Positions 1 to 7,593 of a stretch of DNA of 37,083 bases are shown piece by piece. Where the stretch lies: positions 1 to 37,083 of the forward strand of contig CAZEFW010000088.1 in the NCBI GenBank assembly GCA_964511535.1, given 5' to 3'. The stretch's first letter is position 1; every line of letters starts with the position of its first letter. The notes beneath the pieces were generated by a model, which had not been told where the DNA came from, did no database searches, and saw nothing but the letters and a program-made list of their open reading frames with translations. A program made the position numbers and the translations under genes. This stretch comes from CAZCFB01 sp964511535 (GTDB lineage Bacteria > Myxococcota_A > Polyangia > GCA-2747355 > CAZCFB01).

Positions 1-16
1 GCTTTGCTCCCTCGCC

Positions 17-46
17 GGCTTGAGGCTTGAGGCTTGAGGCTTGAGG
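17..46. repeat. Heptamer array, GGCTTGA x4
   Basis: Four exact consecutive copies of GGCTTGA (17-44) followed by a G-run. The array lies in the leader of the TPR-GTPase gene. The same unit occurs in reverse complement at 25161-25188, and a one-base variant (GGCTTCA) at 30245-30279. All are intergenic with a 7-bp period. Function unknown. Confidence 0.95.
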
Positions 47-83
47 GGGGATGGCCGGGCTCGCTGCGCTTGCCGGCTCCCTC

Positions 84-128
84 TCAACTGTCAACTGTCA
101 ACTGTCAACTCTCGCTCTCGACTCTCGA
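84..128. repeat. Heptamer arrays, TCAACTG x4 then CTCTCGA x2
   Basis: TCAACTG is repeated at 84, 91 and 98, with a fourth copy at 105 that differs in its last base. It runs into a partial unit and then two exact CTCTCGA units at 115 and 122. With the GGCTTGA array at 17-46, most of the first 130 bases are 7-bp-periodic DNA. No promoter is convincing in the remaining 131-198. Confidence 0.93.
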
Positions 129-198
129 CCACCTGGCGAATACTCGCATCGCTCGCCTGGCTTGCGGAATTGCCGGCGATTGCTGTTAACCTCTCCTC

Positions 199-3054
199 AT
201 GGCCAAGCTCTGGGACACCATCGGGCAGAAGCTTGGGGACCTGCTCGACGATCTGACCACCCCTGACGCCCTGCGGGAGGAGCTCGCTCGCGGCGTGGCC
301 GCCATGGACGGGGGCGACCCCGCGGCTGCCGAGGCGTGTTTCCGTCGCGTCGTCGACCAGGAGGACGACAACGGCAGGGCCTGGCAGCTGCTCGGCATGA
401 GCCTGCTGGCCCAGGAGCGCACCGCGGAGGCCATCGCCGCGCTGGAGCTGGCGGCGGCCCGGCGGTCCGGCGACTTCGAGCTTCACTGCACCCTCATGGA
501 GGCCGAGCGGCGGCGCGGCGATGCGCAGGCCGCCCTGGCCAGAGCCAACGACGCCCTGCGCGCTGCCAGCGGTCCGGAGGAGATGGTCCGGGCATACCGC
601 GCCGCCGGCGCGCTGCACCTGGAGCTGAGCGCATGGGGCCACGCCCTGCGGGAGCTGTCCAAGGCAGCGGCCCTGTGCGAGGAGGTGGATCGGGACCTGG
701 CCGGCGAGCTGGGTCGCGCCACATACCACGCGGGCGACCTCGACCAGGCGCGCATCTGGCTCTCCATGGCCGCGACGGCCACGCCGCCACAGGCCGGGGT
801 GATGGCGCTGCTGGCGCGGGTGCTGCTGGAGCTGGGGCAGGCCGCCGAGGCTGGCATGGCCGTGGACCGGCTGCTGGAGCAGGACCCGCAGGACCCCGAG
901 GCGCGGCTGCTGGAGGTCAGGTGCATGCTGGCCCGCGCAGAAGACCGCGAGCGGACCCGCCAGGCGGCGCTGGCGCTGCTGCAGCTCTCCGCGGACCACC
1001 CGGAGGCCCACGCCCTGCTGGGGCAGGTCTACGCCGAAGCGGGAGACCCGGCCGGGGCGGTGCCGCACCTGCGTCAGGCGGTGGCGCTGGAGGCGTCCGC
1101 CGCGGCCCGCGAACAGCTGCTGCGGCGGCTGCTGCGCCTGGAGCTTGAGCTGGACGAGGCGCCCGGCCTGGCCGCCGACGCGCAGGGGCTGCTGGAGCTG
1201 CAGCCCGCCGCGCCGCTTGGCCTGGCGGCCCTGGCCCTGGCCATCGCTGCGGAGCAGCCGGACCGGGCCCGGGGATTGCTCGAGCAAGCGGCGGGCGAGG
1301 CGCCGCGGGCCGAGGGCGTGCGCCTGGTCCAGGGGCTCATCGCTCTCGAGCAGGGCCGCGCCCACGACGCGGCTGGCGAGCTGGAGGCCGCCCTGCGCCA
1401 GAGCCCGGGCTCGGCTCGCGCCCGCCGCGCCCTGCGCCTCGCGCAGCAACAGCGGGCAGAGCTGCCCCCGGGCGGAGACCTTTACCCGCGCCTGCCCGCC
1501 GTGGCCCGGCTGCTGGAGTCTCACCCTGCCCTGAGCAGCCACGCCCACGACGTGCTGCAGGTGCACGAGGTGTTCGACCGGCCGCTGCTCATCTGCGTCA
1601 TGGGCGAGTTCAACAGCGGCAAGTCGACCCTGGTCAACGCGCTCATCGGCGAGGAGGTGGCGGCCATGGGGGTCACGCCCACCACCGCCACCATCAACTT
1701 GCTCAAGTTCGGCGAGCGGCGCCAGGCCCGCGTGATCTGGCGCGACGATCACGAGGAGCTGCTGGCCTGGTCCGAGGTGCGCGAGTTCCTCGACGGGCTG
1801 AACGCCGCGCGCGCCACCGAGGTTCGCCAGGTGGAGCTGCTCTACCCCGCCGAGGAGCTGCTCCAGGTCAACGTGGTGGACACCCCGGGGCTCAACTCGC
1901 TGGTGGAGGGGCACGAGCGCACGGCCCGGGATGTGCTGGCCCGGGCCGACGCGGTGATCTGGCTCTTCTCTGCCCAACAGGCGGGCAAGCAGACCGAGAA
2001 GGAGGCCCTCGACCTGCTGGCCAGGCACCGGCTCAAGACGGTGGGCGTGCTCAACAAGATCGACCGCCTGTCCCCCGAGGAGCTGGCCGAGGTGATGCGC
2101 CACCTGGAGCAGGGCTTCGGCGAGCTCGTGGACCGGATCATGCCGGTGTCCACCCGGCAGGCGCTGCGGGGCATGACCGGCGACGACGACGCGCTGCTGC
2201 AGCAGAGCCGGTTCCCCGCGCTGCGGGCGCACCTGGAGCAGAGCCTCTTTTCCCGCAGCGTGGAGGTCAAGCGCCAGGCCACGCGCCAGCGGCTGGAGCT
2301 GAGCCTGGGCGCCGCCGTCACGACCCTCGAGCAGCGGCTGTCCGCGCTGGACCGGGCCGACGCGGCGGTGGACCGGCTCGGCCGCTGGGTGGACGAGGCC
2401 ATCGCCCCGGTGGAGCTGGATCCCGAGCGGGAGGCGCTGCGCAAGGCCCACGGCGAGCTGTACCGCCGCGGGTCGGTGGAGGTGCTCGAGTTCGTTCAAC
2501 CCCGGCGGTGGGCCCTGGGTGAGCACCGGGCGGCGCCGGCGGATCGGGACTTCCTGCTGGGCATGCTCTCCGAGGAGCTCAGCGGCCTGTGCGATGCGTC
2601 CATGGGGCGCATGGAGCAGCGGCTCGCCGACCTGGCGGCCAACCTGCACCGGGAGCTGGAGCCGCTGCGGGCGGCAGGCGAGCTGGAGCGGGTGTCCCAC
2701 CTGCTCGCGGCCATGGACCAGCTGCTGGCCGATCGGCTGGCGCTGCTGCGCGAGCAGGTGTTCACCCGCTACACCGCCTTCGCGCGCGGGTGGCTGGCCG
2801 GGGGCCGCGTGGACGCCTTCCTCACCGGCAGGTTGCGCCGCCTCGAGCTGACGCCGGAGGCTGTGTTCGACGCGCTCTGGGAGGATCGCGTGGACCTGAA
2901 GGCCGAGCTGCTCGAGCCTCTGGACGCGTGGCACGATGCGCTGCGGGTGTCGCTGCAGGACCTGCTGGACCGGCTGGCGCTGGAGCTCGAGCTGTGCCGG
3001 CTGGAGTTGGTCCACCGCTACCTGGATCCCCTCGGAGGCGTCTTGCCGAGTTGA
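199..3054 (+). CDS. TPR-repeat protein fused to a dynamin-like GTPase
   Basis: The product is 951 residues. Roughly residues 30-430 are Ala/Leu-rich helical repeats with TPR spacing. A dynamin/GBP-type GTPase domain follows: P-loop GEFNSGKS at 469-476, DTPG (G3) at 561-564 and NKID (G4) at 619-622. From about 690 to the end it is predicted to be long helices, like the stalk of dynamin-like proteins. I see no signal peptide or membrane segment, so it should be cytoplasmic or peripherally membrane-bound. Bacterial dynamin-like proteins bind or remodel membranes using GTP; the TPR part suggests partner binding. That role is inference. The ATG at 199 has no clear Shine-Dalgarno, but no better start is near. 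An intrinsic terminator candidate lies downstream. TPR and GTPase domain calls are firm; the biological role is unknown. Confidence 0.85.
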   Translation: MAKLWDTIGQKLGDLLDDLTTPDALREELARGVAAMDGGDPAAAEACFRRVVDQEDDNGRAWQLLGMSLLAQERTAEAIAALELAAARRSGDFELHCTLMEAERRRGDAQAALARANDALRAASGPEEMVRAYRAAGALHLELSAWGHALRELSKAAALCEEVDRDLAGELGRATYHAGDLDQARIWLSMAATATPPQAGVMALLARVLLELGQAAEAGMAVDRLLEQDPQDPEARLLEVRCMLARAEDRERTRQAALALLQLSADHPEAHALLGQVYAEAGDPAGAVPHLRQAVALEASAAAREQLLRRLLRLELELDEAPGLAADAQGLLELQPAAPLGLAALALAIAAEQPDRARGLLEQAAGEAPRAEGVRLVQGLIALEQGRAHDAAGELEAALRQSPGSARARRALRLAQQQRAELPPGGDLYPRLPAVARLLESHPALSSHAHDVLQVHEVFDRPLLICVMGEFNSGKSTLVNALIGEEVAAMGVTPTTATINLLKFGERRQARVIWRDDHEELLAWSEVREFLDGLNAARATEVRQVELLYPAEELLQVNVVDTPGLNSLVEGHERTARDVLARADAVIWLFSAQQAGKQTEKEALDLLARHRLKTVGVLNKIDRLSPEELAEVMRHLEQGFGELVDRIMPVSTRQALRGMTGDDDALLQQSRFPALRAHLEQSLFSRSVEVKRQATRQRLELSLGAAVTTLEQRLSALDRADAAVDRLGRWVDEAIAPVELDPEREALRKAHGELYRRGSVEVLEFVQPRRWALGEHRAAPADRDFLLGMLSEELSGLCDASMGRMEQRLADLAANLHRELEPLRAAGELERVSHLLAAMDQLLADRLALLREQVFTRYTAFARGWLAGGRVDAFLTGRLRRLELTPEAVFDALWEDRVDLKAELLEPLDAWHDALRVSLQDLLDRLALELELCRLELVHRYLDPLGGVLPS

Positions 3055-3070
3055 GCCGCGCGCCTACCTG

Positions 3071-3099
3071 AAAATGCCCTCTGGCAGAAGGGCCTTTTT
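3071..3099 (+). terminator. Intrinsic terminator candidate after the TPR-GTPase gene
   Basis: GCCCT (3076-3080) and AGGGC (3089-3093) form a 5-bp stem over an 8-base loop, followed by C and five T. AAAA lies just 5' of the stem, so the structure could work in both directions. It sits between the GTPase gene and the histidine kinase gene. The stem is short for this GC content. Confidence 0.5.
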
Positions 3100-3119
3100 C
3101 GTGGCAAATCCTACTGAAG

Positions 3120-5054
3120 ATGTACGAAGACCTGCCTGAAGAATTGCTCCAACAGATCGTGGACCTGCCCTGCATGGGCTTCGCCATCGTGGAGCCGGAA
3201 GAGCTCTCCATCCTGCATATCAACCGGGCCGCTTCCGGGCTGGTGGGGGCCGCCCCCGACCAGCTCAGGGGCAGCAGCTTCCTGGACATCGTGGAGCCGC
3301 GCTACCACCAGGAGGTGCGAAGCACTGTGCCCAGGCTGCTCAGCGGCCAGAAGGACCAGGTCGAATTCGTCCGCATGAAGGGCCCGGGAGGCGCACCGGT
3401 ATACGCCGAGATCCGGGCCGCGCCGCTGCTGCTCCAGGGCAAAAAGTGCCTGGCGGTATTCCTGAGCGAGGCCACCGAGCGCCACGCCATGCAGGAGCAG
3501 ATGCGCCTGTCCGAGGAGCAGTTCCGGGTGGTGTTCGAGGAGTCCCGGGACGGGCTGCTGGCCGCTGACCCGGAGACGCGCAAGTTCGGCATGGCCAACC
3601 AGGCGATCTGTCAGATGCTGGGCTACGGCAGAGAGGAGCTGCTGGGCCTGGGGGTGGAACAGATCCACCCGGCGGATGCCCTGCCCGAGGTGGTGGCCAC
3701 CTTCGAGGCCCAGGTGCGCGGAGATTTCACGCTTAGCCCCGACCTGCCGGTGCTGTGCAAGGACGGCTCTGTGTTCCACGCCGAGATCAACTCCAAGGTC
3801 GTGACGGTGGGCAGCCGGCAGCTGATGCTGGGCAACTTCCGCGATGTCACCGAGCGCCGGCGCATGATGGCCAGCCTGGCCCAGGCCGACCGGATGGCCA
3901 GCCTGGGGCTGCTGGCCGCGGGGGTGGCCCACGAGATCAATAACCCGCTGACCTACATCATCGAGGGCGTGGACCGGATGATCCGCGAGCTGCCGAGGCT
4001 GCAGACCATGCTCGCATCCAGCGCCGGAACGGACGGCGCCGGCGCCCGCCATGTGGACGACCTGCTCCGGACCGCCCGGGAGACATCCGCGGGGCTGGAC
4101 CAGGTGCGCGGCATCGTGCGCGACCTGCAGCGGTTCTCCCGCGTGGAAGAGGACACCCGCGGGCCCGTGGCGGTCAACGAGGTGCTCGAGAGCGCCATGA
4201 GCATGACGCGCAACCAGCTGAAGTACCGCGCGCGGCTGGTGCGCAAGCTTGGCACTGTTCCGGCGGTACGCGCCAACGAGGGCCGGCTATCCCAGGTGTT
4301 CCTCAACCTGCTGGTCAACGCCGCCCACGCTTTCGAGGACGGCGCGGCCCAGTACAACACCGTCACCGTGACCAGCCGCCTCGACGGGGACAGTGTCGTG
4401 GTGGAGGTCGCCGACACTGGCAAGGGGATCCCTGCAGAAGACCTGGAGAAGGTGTTCGACCCGTTCTACACCACCCGCCAGGGTGGCCGGGGCACGGGGC
4501 TTGGCCTGTCCATTTGCGCGACCATCGTGGACAACCTGGGCGGCGAGATCCAGGTCCACAGCAAGCTCGGCGCGGGCACCGTGTTCACGGTGCGGCTTCC
4601 CGCCCTGAGCCCGAAAGAGAAGCCCAGGCCAGCGCGAGAGCGCCGGGAGACGCCGCCCGACATCAGCCCCGAGCGGCCAAGGGTCCTGGTGGTGGACGAC
4701 GAGGAGCCAGTGGCCAAGGCGTTCAAGCGCATGCTCTCGCGTCAGTTCGACGCCGAGATGCTGGTCTCGGCGCGGGATGTGGTGGCGCGCCTCGAGGCGG
4801 GCGAACGGTACGACGCCATCGTGTGCGACCTGATGATGCCCGACATGACCGGCATGGAGCTGCACCAGTGGGTGGCGGATCATTTCCCGGCTCAGGCCGA
4901 CCGCATGATGTTCGTCACGGGCGGCGTTTTTACCAGGAGTGCCGAGGAATTCCTCTCCTCCGTAAACAGCACCTGCTTGCACAAGCCGATCTCGCCTGGC
5001 GACCTGCGTCAGGCGGTCCGCGAAGTGATCTGGGGCACAAAGCCGACCAGCTGA
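3120..5054 (+). CDS. Soluble hybrid histidine kinase (PAS-PAS-HisKA-HATPase-REC)
   Basis: The product is 644 residues. Two PAS domains lie at about 10-125 and 135-245; the second ends in the typical GNFRDVTERRR. The HisKA H-box is AAGVAHEINNPL with the phospho-acceptor His at 271. The HATPase_c has the N-box NLLVNAAHAF, the G1 box ADTGKGIP and the G2 box GTGLGLSIC. A C-terminal receiver domain (about 515-640) starts VLVVDDEE, with phospho-acceptor Asp570 in CDLMMPDMTG and the switch Lys in CLHKPIS. There is no signal peptide or membrane segment, so the PAS domains should sense an internal signal (redox, ligand or partner). The carboxy-terminal REC suggests internal phosphotransfer or feedback. 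No response regulator or Hpt gene is adjacent. The ATG lies 20 bases after the terminator candidate with only a weak ribosome-binding site (CTGAAG), so the start is not certain. Confidence 0.9.
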   Translation: MYEDLPEELLQQIVDLPCMGFAIVEPEELSILHINRAASGLVGAAPDQLRGSSFLDIVEPRYHQEVRSTVPRLLSGQKDQVEFVRMKGPGGAPVYAEIRAAPLLLQGKKCLAVFLSEATERHAMQEQMRLSEEQFRVVFEESRDGLLAADPETRKFGMANQAICQMLGYGREELLGLGVEQIHPADALPEVVATFEAQVRGDFTLSPDLPVLCKDGSVFHAEINSKVVTVGSRQLMLGNFRDVTERRRMMASLAQADRMASLGLLAAGVAHEINNPLTYIIEGVDRMIRELPRLQTMLASSAGTDGAGARHVDDLLRTARETSAGLDQVRGIVRDLQRFSRVEEDTRGPVAVNEVLESAMSMTRNQLKYRARLVRKLGTVPAVRANEGRLSQVFLNLLVNAAHAFEDGAAQYNTVTVTSRLDGDSVVVEVADTGKGIPAEDLEKVFDPFYTTRQGGRGTGLGLSICATIVDNLGGEIQVHSKLGAGTVFTVRLPALSPKEKPRPARERRETPPDISPERPRVLVVDDEEPVAKAFKRMLSRQFDAEMLVSARDVVARLEAGERYDAIVCDLMMPDMTGMELHQWVADHFPAQADRMMFVTGGVFTRSAEEFLSSVNSTCLHKPISPGDLRQAVREVIWGTKPTS

Positions 5055-5145
5055 AGCGCGCGCCCGCCGCGCCGATGATTACGCACTGCGTCGAACATTG
5101 CGCAGGTGGCCCGTTTCGCAGCATGTGATTTCAACCGGTTGCGGC

Positions 5146-5173
5146 TGGCACGGTCCGTGCTCTTTCCGAGAGC
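5146..5173 (+). promoter_or_regulatory. Candidate sigma-54 promoter with overlapping inverted repeat
   Basis: TGGCACGGTCCGTGCT (5146-5161) matches the sigma-54 consensus TGGCACG-N4-TTGCT at all fixed bases except one, with GG and GC correctly spaced for -24/-12. It lies about 33 bases before the ATG at 5195. The same bases contain a perfect inverted repeat, GCACGG-T-CCGTGC (5148-5160). A second small stem, GCTCT/AGAGC (5159-5173), follows. It could be a promoter, an operator or chance. Confidence 0.4.
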
Positions 5174-5194
5174 ACAACTGGTTCGAGGTGCTCC

Positions 5195-6493
5195 ATGACC
5201 GCGGCTGCGCTTTTTCGCGAACAACCCTTTCTGCAGGGCGAGCGCATCATCCCCAAGCCAGGCTGGCTCTCGGCGGCCGAGGCGCGCCTTGCCGGCGCCT
5301 TTTCGCTGCACCCCAACTATCTGTCGGCGCTGAAGCTGGCGCTCATCGTGCCGCTGGCGCTGGCCTTGCCCCAGGTGGGGCTGATCCCGGGCACGGCGGC
5401 CGTGGTGTTGCCGGTGTTGTGCCTCTTCTTTGCGCTCGATTATCTCGACGGGGTGGTGGCCCGGGAGCGGGACCAGTGCACCACCTTCGGCCGCGTGTTC
5501 GACCGGATCACCGATTACCCGCTGCTCTTCCTGCTGGCGTTCCAGTGCCAGGACGCGCTGCCCTACCTGCTGGTGGGCGTTAAGCTCTGCCTCGACCTGG
5601 TGCTGCTGGGGCTCTTCATCGCCGGCAGGGGTCCGGTGGAGAATCGCGTCCGCACCACCCTGAGCTGCGCGATCTTGTCGGTGCTGCTGGCAGGCGCGCT
5701 GGGCTGGGCGCCTGCCGCGCTGGCCTCGCGAGCGGCGGCCACCCTGCTGTGGGTCAATATCGGGCTGTGCGTGGCCATCATCGCGGTGCGCTCTGGCGCC
5801 TTCGCGCCACGGCGCGTGGCCGACATGTTGTCCGGCGGCAACCTGGTCTGTGGCCTGGCCTCGGTGGCGTTCGCCCTGCAAGGGCGGTTCGACCTGTGCC
5901 TGCCGCTGCTGCTGCTGGGCGCCGCCCTGGACGGGCTGGATGGCGCGGCCGCCCGCCGCTGGGGGGGCTCGCGTTTCGGCGTCTACTCCGACGACATCGC
6001 CGACGCGGTGAGCTACGGCGTGGCCCCCGGCGTGGCCCTGGCCTGCGCCCTGGGCGGCCTCGCGGGCGCGGTGGTGGGGCTGGTCTTTGCGCTGTTCACC
6101 GTGACGCGGCTGGTTTACTTCACGCTCAACAAGACCACCGCAGACCCCGGCACCTTCTCCGGGCTACCGAGCACCGCCGGCGCGGTGATGGCCCTGTGCG
6201 CGGTGCTGACCGTGGGGCAACACCCGGCGCTCGTGGGCCTGCTGGCCGGGGCCGCGGCCATGTTGATGGTGGCCTTCGACTCGCGCTACCGGCACCTGGG
6301 CCGGGTGGTAGCGGCGACCCCCGCCCTGCTGCTGGGGATGGTCCCGCTGCTCGGGTTGGGTATCACCACCTGGATGCTGCTCGGGCCGCAGTGGGTGGCG
6401 GCGCCGTTGTTGATGGCGGCGCTGGGGTACGGGCTGTGGCCGATGGTGAGGCACATGGCGGCGGTGATGGGGGTGGGGGAAACAAAAAACTAG
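5195..6493 (+). CDS. Tandem CDP-alcohol phosphatidyltransferase (two active-site motifs)
   Basis: The 432-residue integral membrane protein carries two copies of the CDP-alcohol phosphatidyltransferase signature DGxxAR-x8-Gx3Dx3D. Copy 1 (about residues 87-110) is exact: DGVVAR, eight residues, G, RVF, D, RIT, D. Copy 2 (about 249-271) is DGAAAR, seven residues, G, VYS, D, DIA, D. It continues ADAVSYGVAPG, which is close to the phosphatidylserine synthase (PssA, type II) hallmark. Family members make phospholipids from CDP-diacylglycerol and an alcohol in the inner membrane and normally have one such domain of about 200 residues, so this looks like a fusion or internal duplication. The second half is PssA-like; the alcohol used by the first half cannot be read. 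The start ATG is preceded by a weak GAGG. The 3' end runs into an A-rich heptamer array. Confidence 0.85.
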   Translation: MTAAALFREQPFLQGERIIPKPGWLSAAEARLAGAFSLHPNYLSALKLALIVPLALALPQVGLIPGTAAVVLPVLCLFFALDYLDGVVARERDQCTTFGRVFDRITDYPLLFLLAFQCQDALPYLLVGVKLCLDLVLLGLFIAGRGPVENRVRTTLSCAILSVLLAGALGWAPAALASRAAATLLWVNIGLCVAIIAVRSGAFAPRRVADMLSGGNLVCGLASVAFALQGRFDLCLPLLLLGAALDGLDGAAARRWGGSRFGVYSDDIADAVSYGVAPGVALACALGGLAGAVVGLVFALFTVTRLVYFTLNKTTADPGTFSGLPSTAGAVMALCAVLTVGQHPALVGLLAGAAAMLMVAFDSRYRHLGRVVAATPALLLGMVPLLGLGITTWMLLGPQWVAAPLLMAALGYGLWPMVRHMAAVMGVGETKN

Positions 6494-6522
6494 AAACAAG
6501 GAACAAGAAATAAAAAACGACT
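6481..6522. repeat. Degenerate A-rich heptamer array
   Basis: Six 7-base blocks each begin AA: AACAAAA, AACTAGA, AACAAGG, AACAAGA, AATAAAA, AACGACT. The array covers the last codons and stop of the tandem phosphatidyltransferase gene. It is inverted with respect to the T-rich array at 6598-6639, and both lie at the 3' ends of converging genes. It is related in sequence to the ACAAAGA array at 16591. Confidence 0.8.
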
Positions 6523-6597
6523 TGGCGCCCATGGCCTCAGATGCTGGAGGCAACCTCTACAGCCCTGGCGGGTTCTGCGCCCGATGGGACAAACTCA

Positions 6598-6639
6598 TTT
6601 TGAATTTGGAGTTTCTTGTTCCTTATTTTTTGTTCCGGG
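6598..6639. repeat. Degenerate T-rich heptamer array
   Basis: Six blocks, TTTTGAA, TTTGGAG, TTTCTTG, TTCCTTA, TTTTTTG, TTCCGGG, keep a 7-base phase. On the minus strand they read as GGAACAA-type units, the mirror of 6481-6522. The array ends 23 bases before the 3' end of the minus-strand kinase gene. The 75 bases between the two arrays (6523-6597) show no gene. Confidence 0.8.
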
Positions 6640-6662
6640 GCGCCTCAGCGGCCCGGCGTGCG

Positions 6663-7535
6663 TCAGCTCCCCGGCGCTCCGTACAGCGCGCCCAGCAGCG
6701 CATCCGAAAACGCGTACACGTCCTCGTAGCGGTCCGCCTGCTCCTTCTGTAGCGCCCGGGTCACCACCTTGCTGATCTGCTGCGACAGGCCCGGCTTGAC
6801 CTCGCACATGGGGCGGGGCTCCTGCTCGCACACTCCCTGCAGCACCTCCACGAAGTGCTCGCCGGGAAACGGCACCTCGCCGCACAGCGCCTGGTATGTG
6901 ATCACCCCCAGCGACCAGATGTCGGACCGCGCGTCCACCCGGTCCACCTGCCCCCGAGCCTGCTCCGGCGCCATGTAGTACGGCGTTCCGAGCACCGAGT
7001 TGGGCCGGGTGATGAAGCTGTCACGCACCCGCGCGATGCCGAAGTCGAGCAGCTTGATCCGCACGGCGCTTCCCGGCCCGCCCAGCAAGAAGATGTTGCC
7101 CGGCTTCAGGTCCCGATGGACCACGCCCTCGTCGTGCGCGACGCCCAGGGCGCCGGTGACCTGCTCGATGATGCGCCCGAACTCCGCCGGCGACAGGCTC
7201 CCCTCCCGCGCCAGGCGACGGTCGAGGTCTTCTCCCTCCAGCAGCTCCATCACCATGCACGCCCGGCCCTCCACCGTCTCGTAGAAGTCCACCACCGAGA
7301 CGATGCCGGGGTGACCCAGCCGCGAGGCGATCTCCGCCTCGCGCTGGAAGCGGCGGTGGACCTCCCGCGCGGCCGCCGGGCCGGCATCCAGCACCTTGAC
7401 GGCGAACCGCTGCCCCCGCAGCCGCACATGCTCGGCCAGGTAGACCGTGCCGTAGCCGCCGCCGCCCAGGCGACGGATGACGCGGTGGGTGTCGTGCAGC
7501 ACCCTGCCGACCAGCGGATCTGGAGGTTTGCCCAT
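6663..7535 (-). CDS. Soluble Hanks-type Ser/Thr protein kinase
   Basis: The 290-residue protein is almost only a kinase domain. The Gly loop is LGGGGYGTVY (23-32), the ATP-binding Lys is 47 (FAVKVLD) and the catalytic loop is HRDLKPGN with Asp142. The Mg-binding DFG has Asp164, and APEQ plus SDIWSLGV mark the activation segment and helix F. There is no membrane segment or sensory domain, so it should be a cytoplasmic kinase regulated by partners or autophosphorylation. I chose the ATG at 7535, which begins MGKPPDPLVG just before the domain. The open frame extends upstream through rnhB in antisense, but that part is not conserved in style. The gene is divergent from rnhB with 58 bp between the starts. 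Substrates are unknown. Confidence 0.92.
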   Translation of the reverse strand: MGKPPDPLVGRVLHDTHRVIRRLGGGGYGTVYLAEHVRLRGQRFAVKVLDAGPAAAREVHRRFQREAEIASRLGHPGIVSVVDFYETVEGRACMVMELLEGEDLDRRLAREGSLSPAEFGRIIEQVTGALGVAHDEGVVHRDLKPGNIFLLGGPGSAVRIKLLDFGIARVRDSFITRPNSVLGTPYYMAPEQARGQVDRVDARSDIWSLGVITYQALCGEVPFPGEHFVEVLQGVCEQEPRPMCEVKPGLSQQISKVVTRALQKEQADRYEDVYAFSDALLGALYGAPGS

Positions 7536-7544
7536 GGTGCTGAC

Positions 7545-7573
7545 ATTGTCGGTCCTTGCACCCCTGTGGACAA
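7545..7573 (-). promoter_or_regulatory. Candidate sigma-70-type promoter of the Ser/Thr kinase gene
   Basis: On the minus strand, TTGTCC (7573-7568) and GACAAT (7550-7545) are separated by exactly 17 bases, each matching 4 of 6 consensus positions. The expected transcription start falls only about three bases before the kinase ATG, implying a nearly leaderless mRNA. TTGTC and GACAA also form an inverted repeat, so an operator is possible. Confidence 0.3.
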
Positions 7574-7593
7574 GCTGGTTGACTACATCTGTA

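Noticed and set aside
17..128. CRISPR array
   Set aside because: The repeat units are 7 bases with no spacers between them, and no cas gene occurs in the window.
91..3015. 974-residue open frame antisense to the TPR-GTPase gene
   Set aside because: It is a by-product of GC-rich codon use opposite a clear GTPase gene. The translation is Gln/Leu/His/Gly-rich with no domain, and the sense frame has all GTPase motifs.
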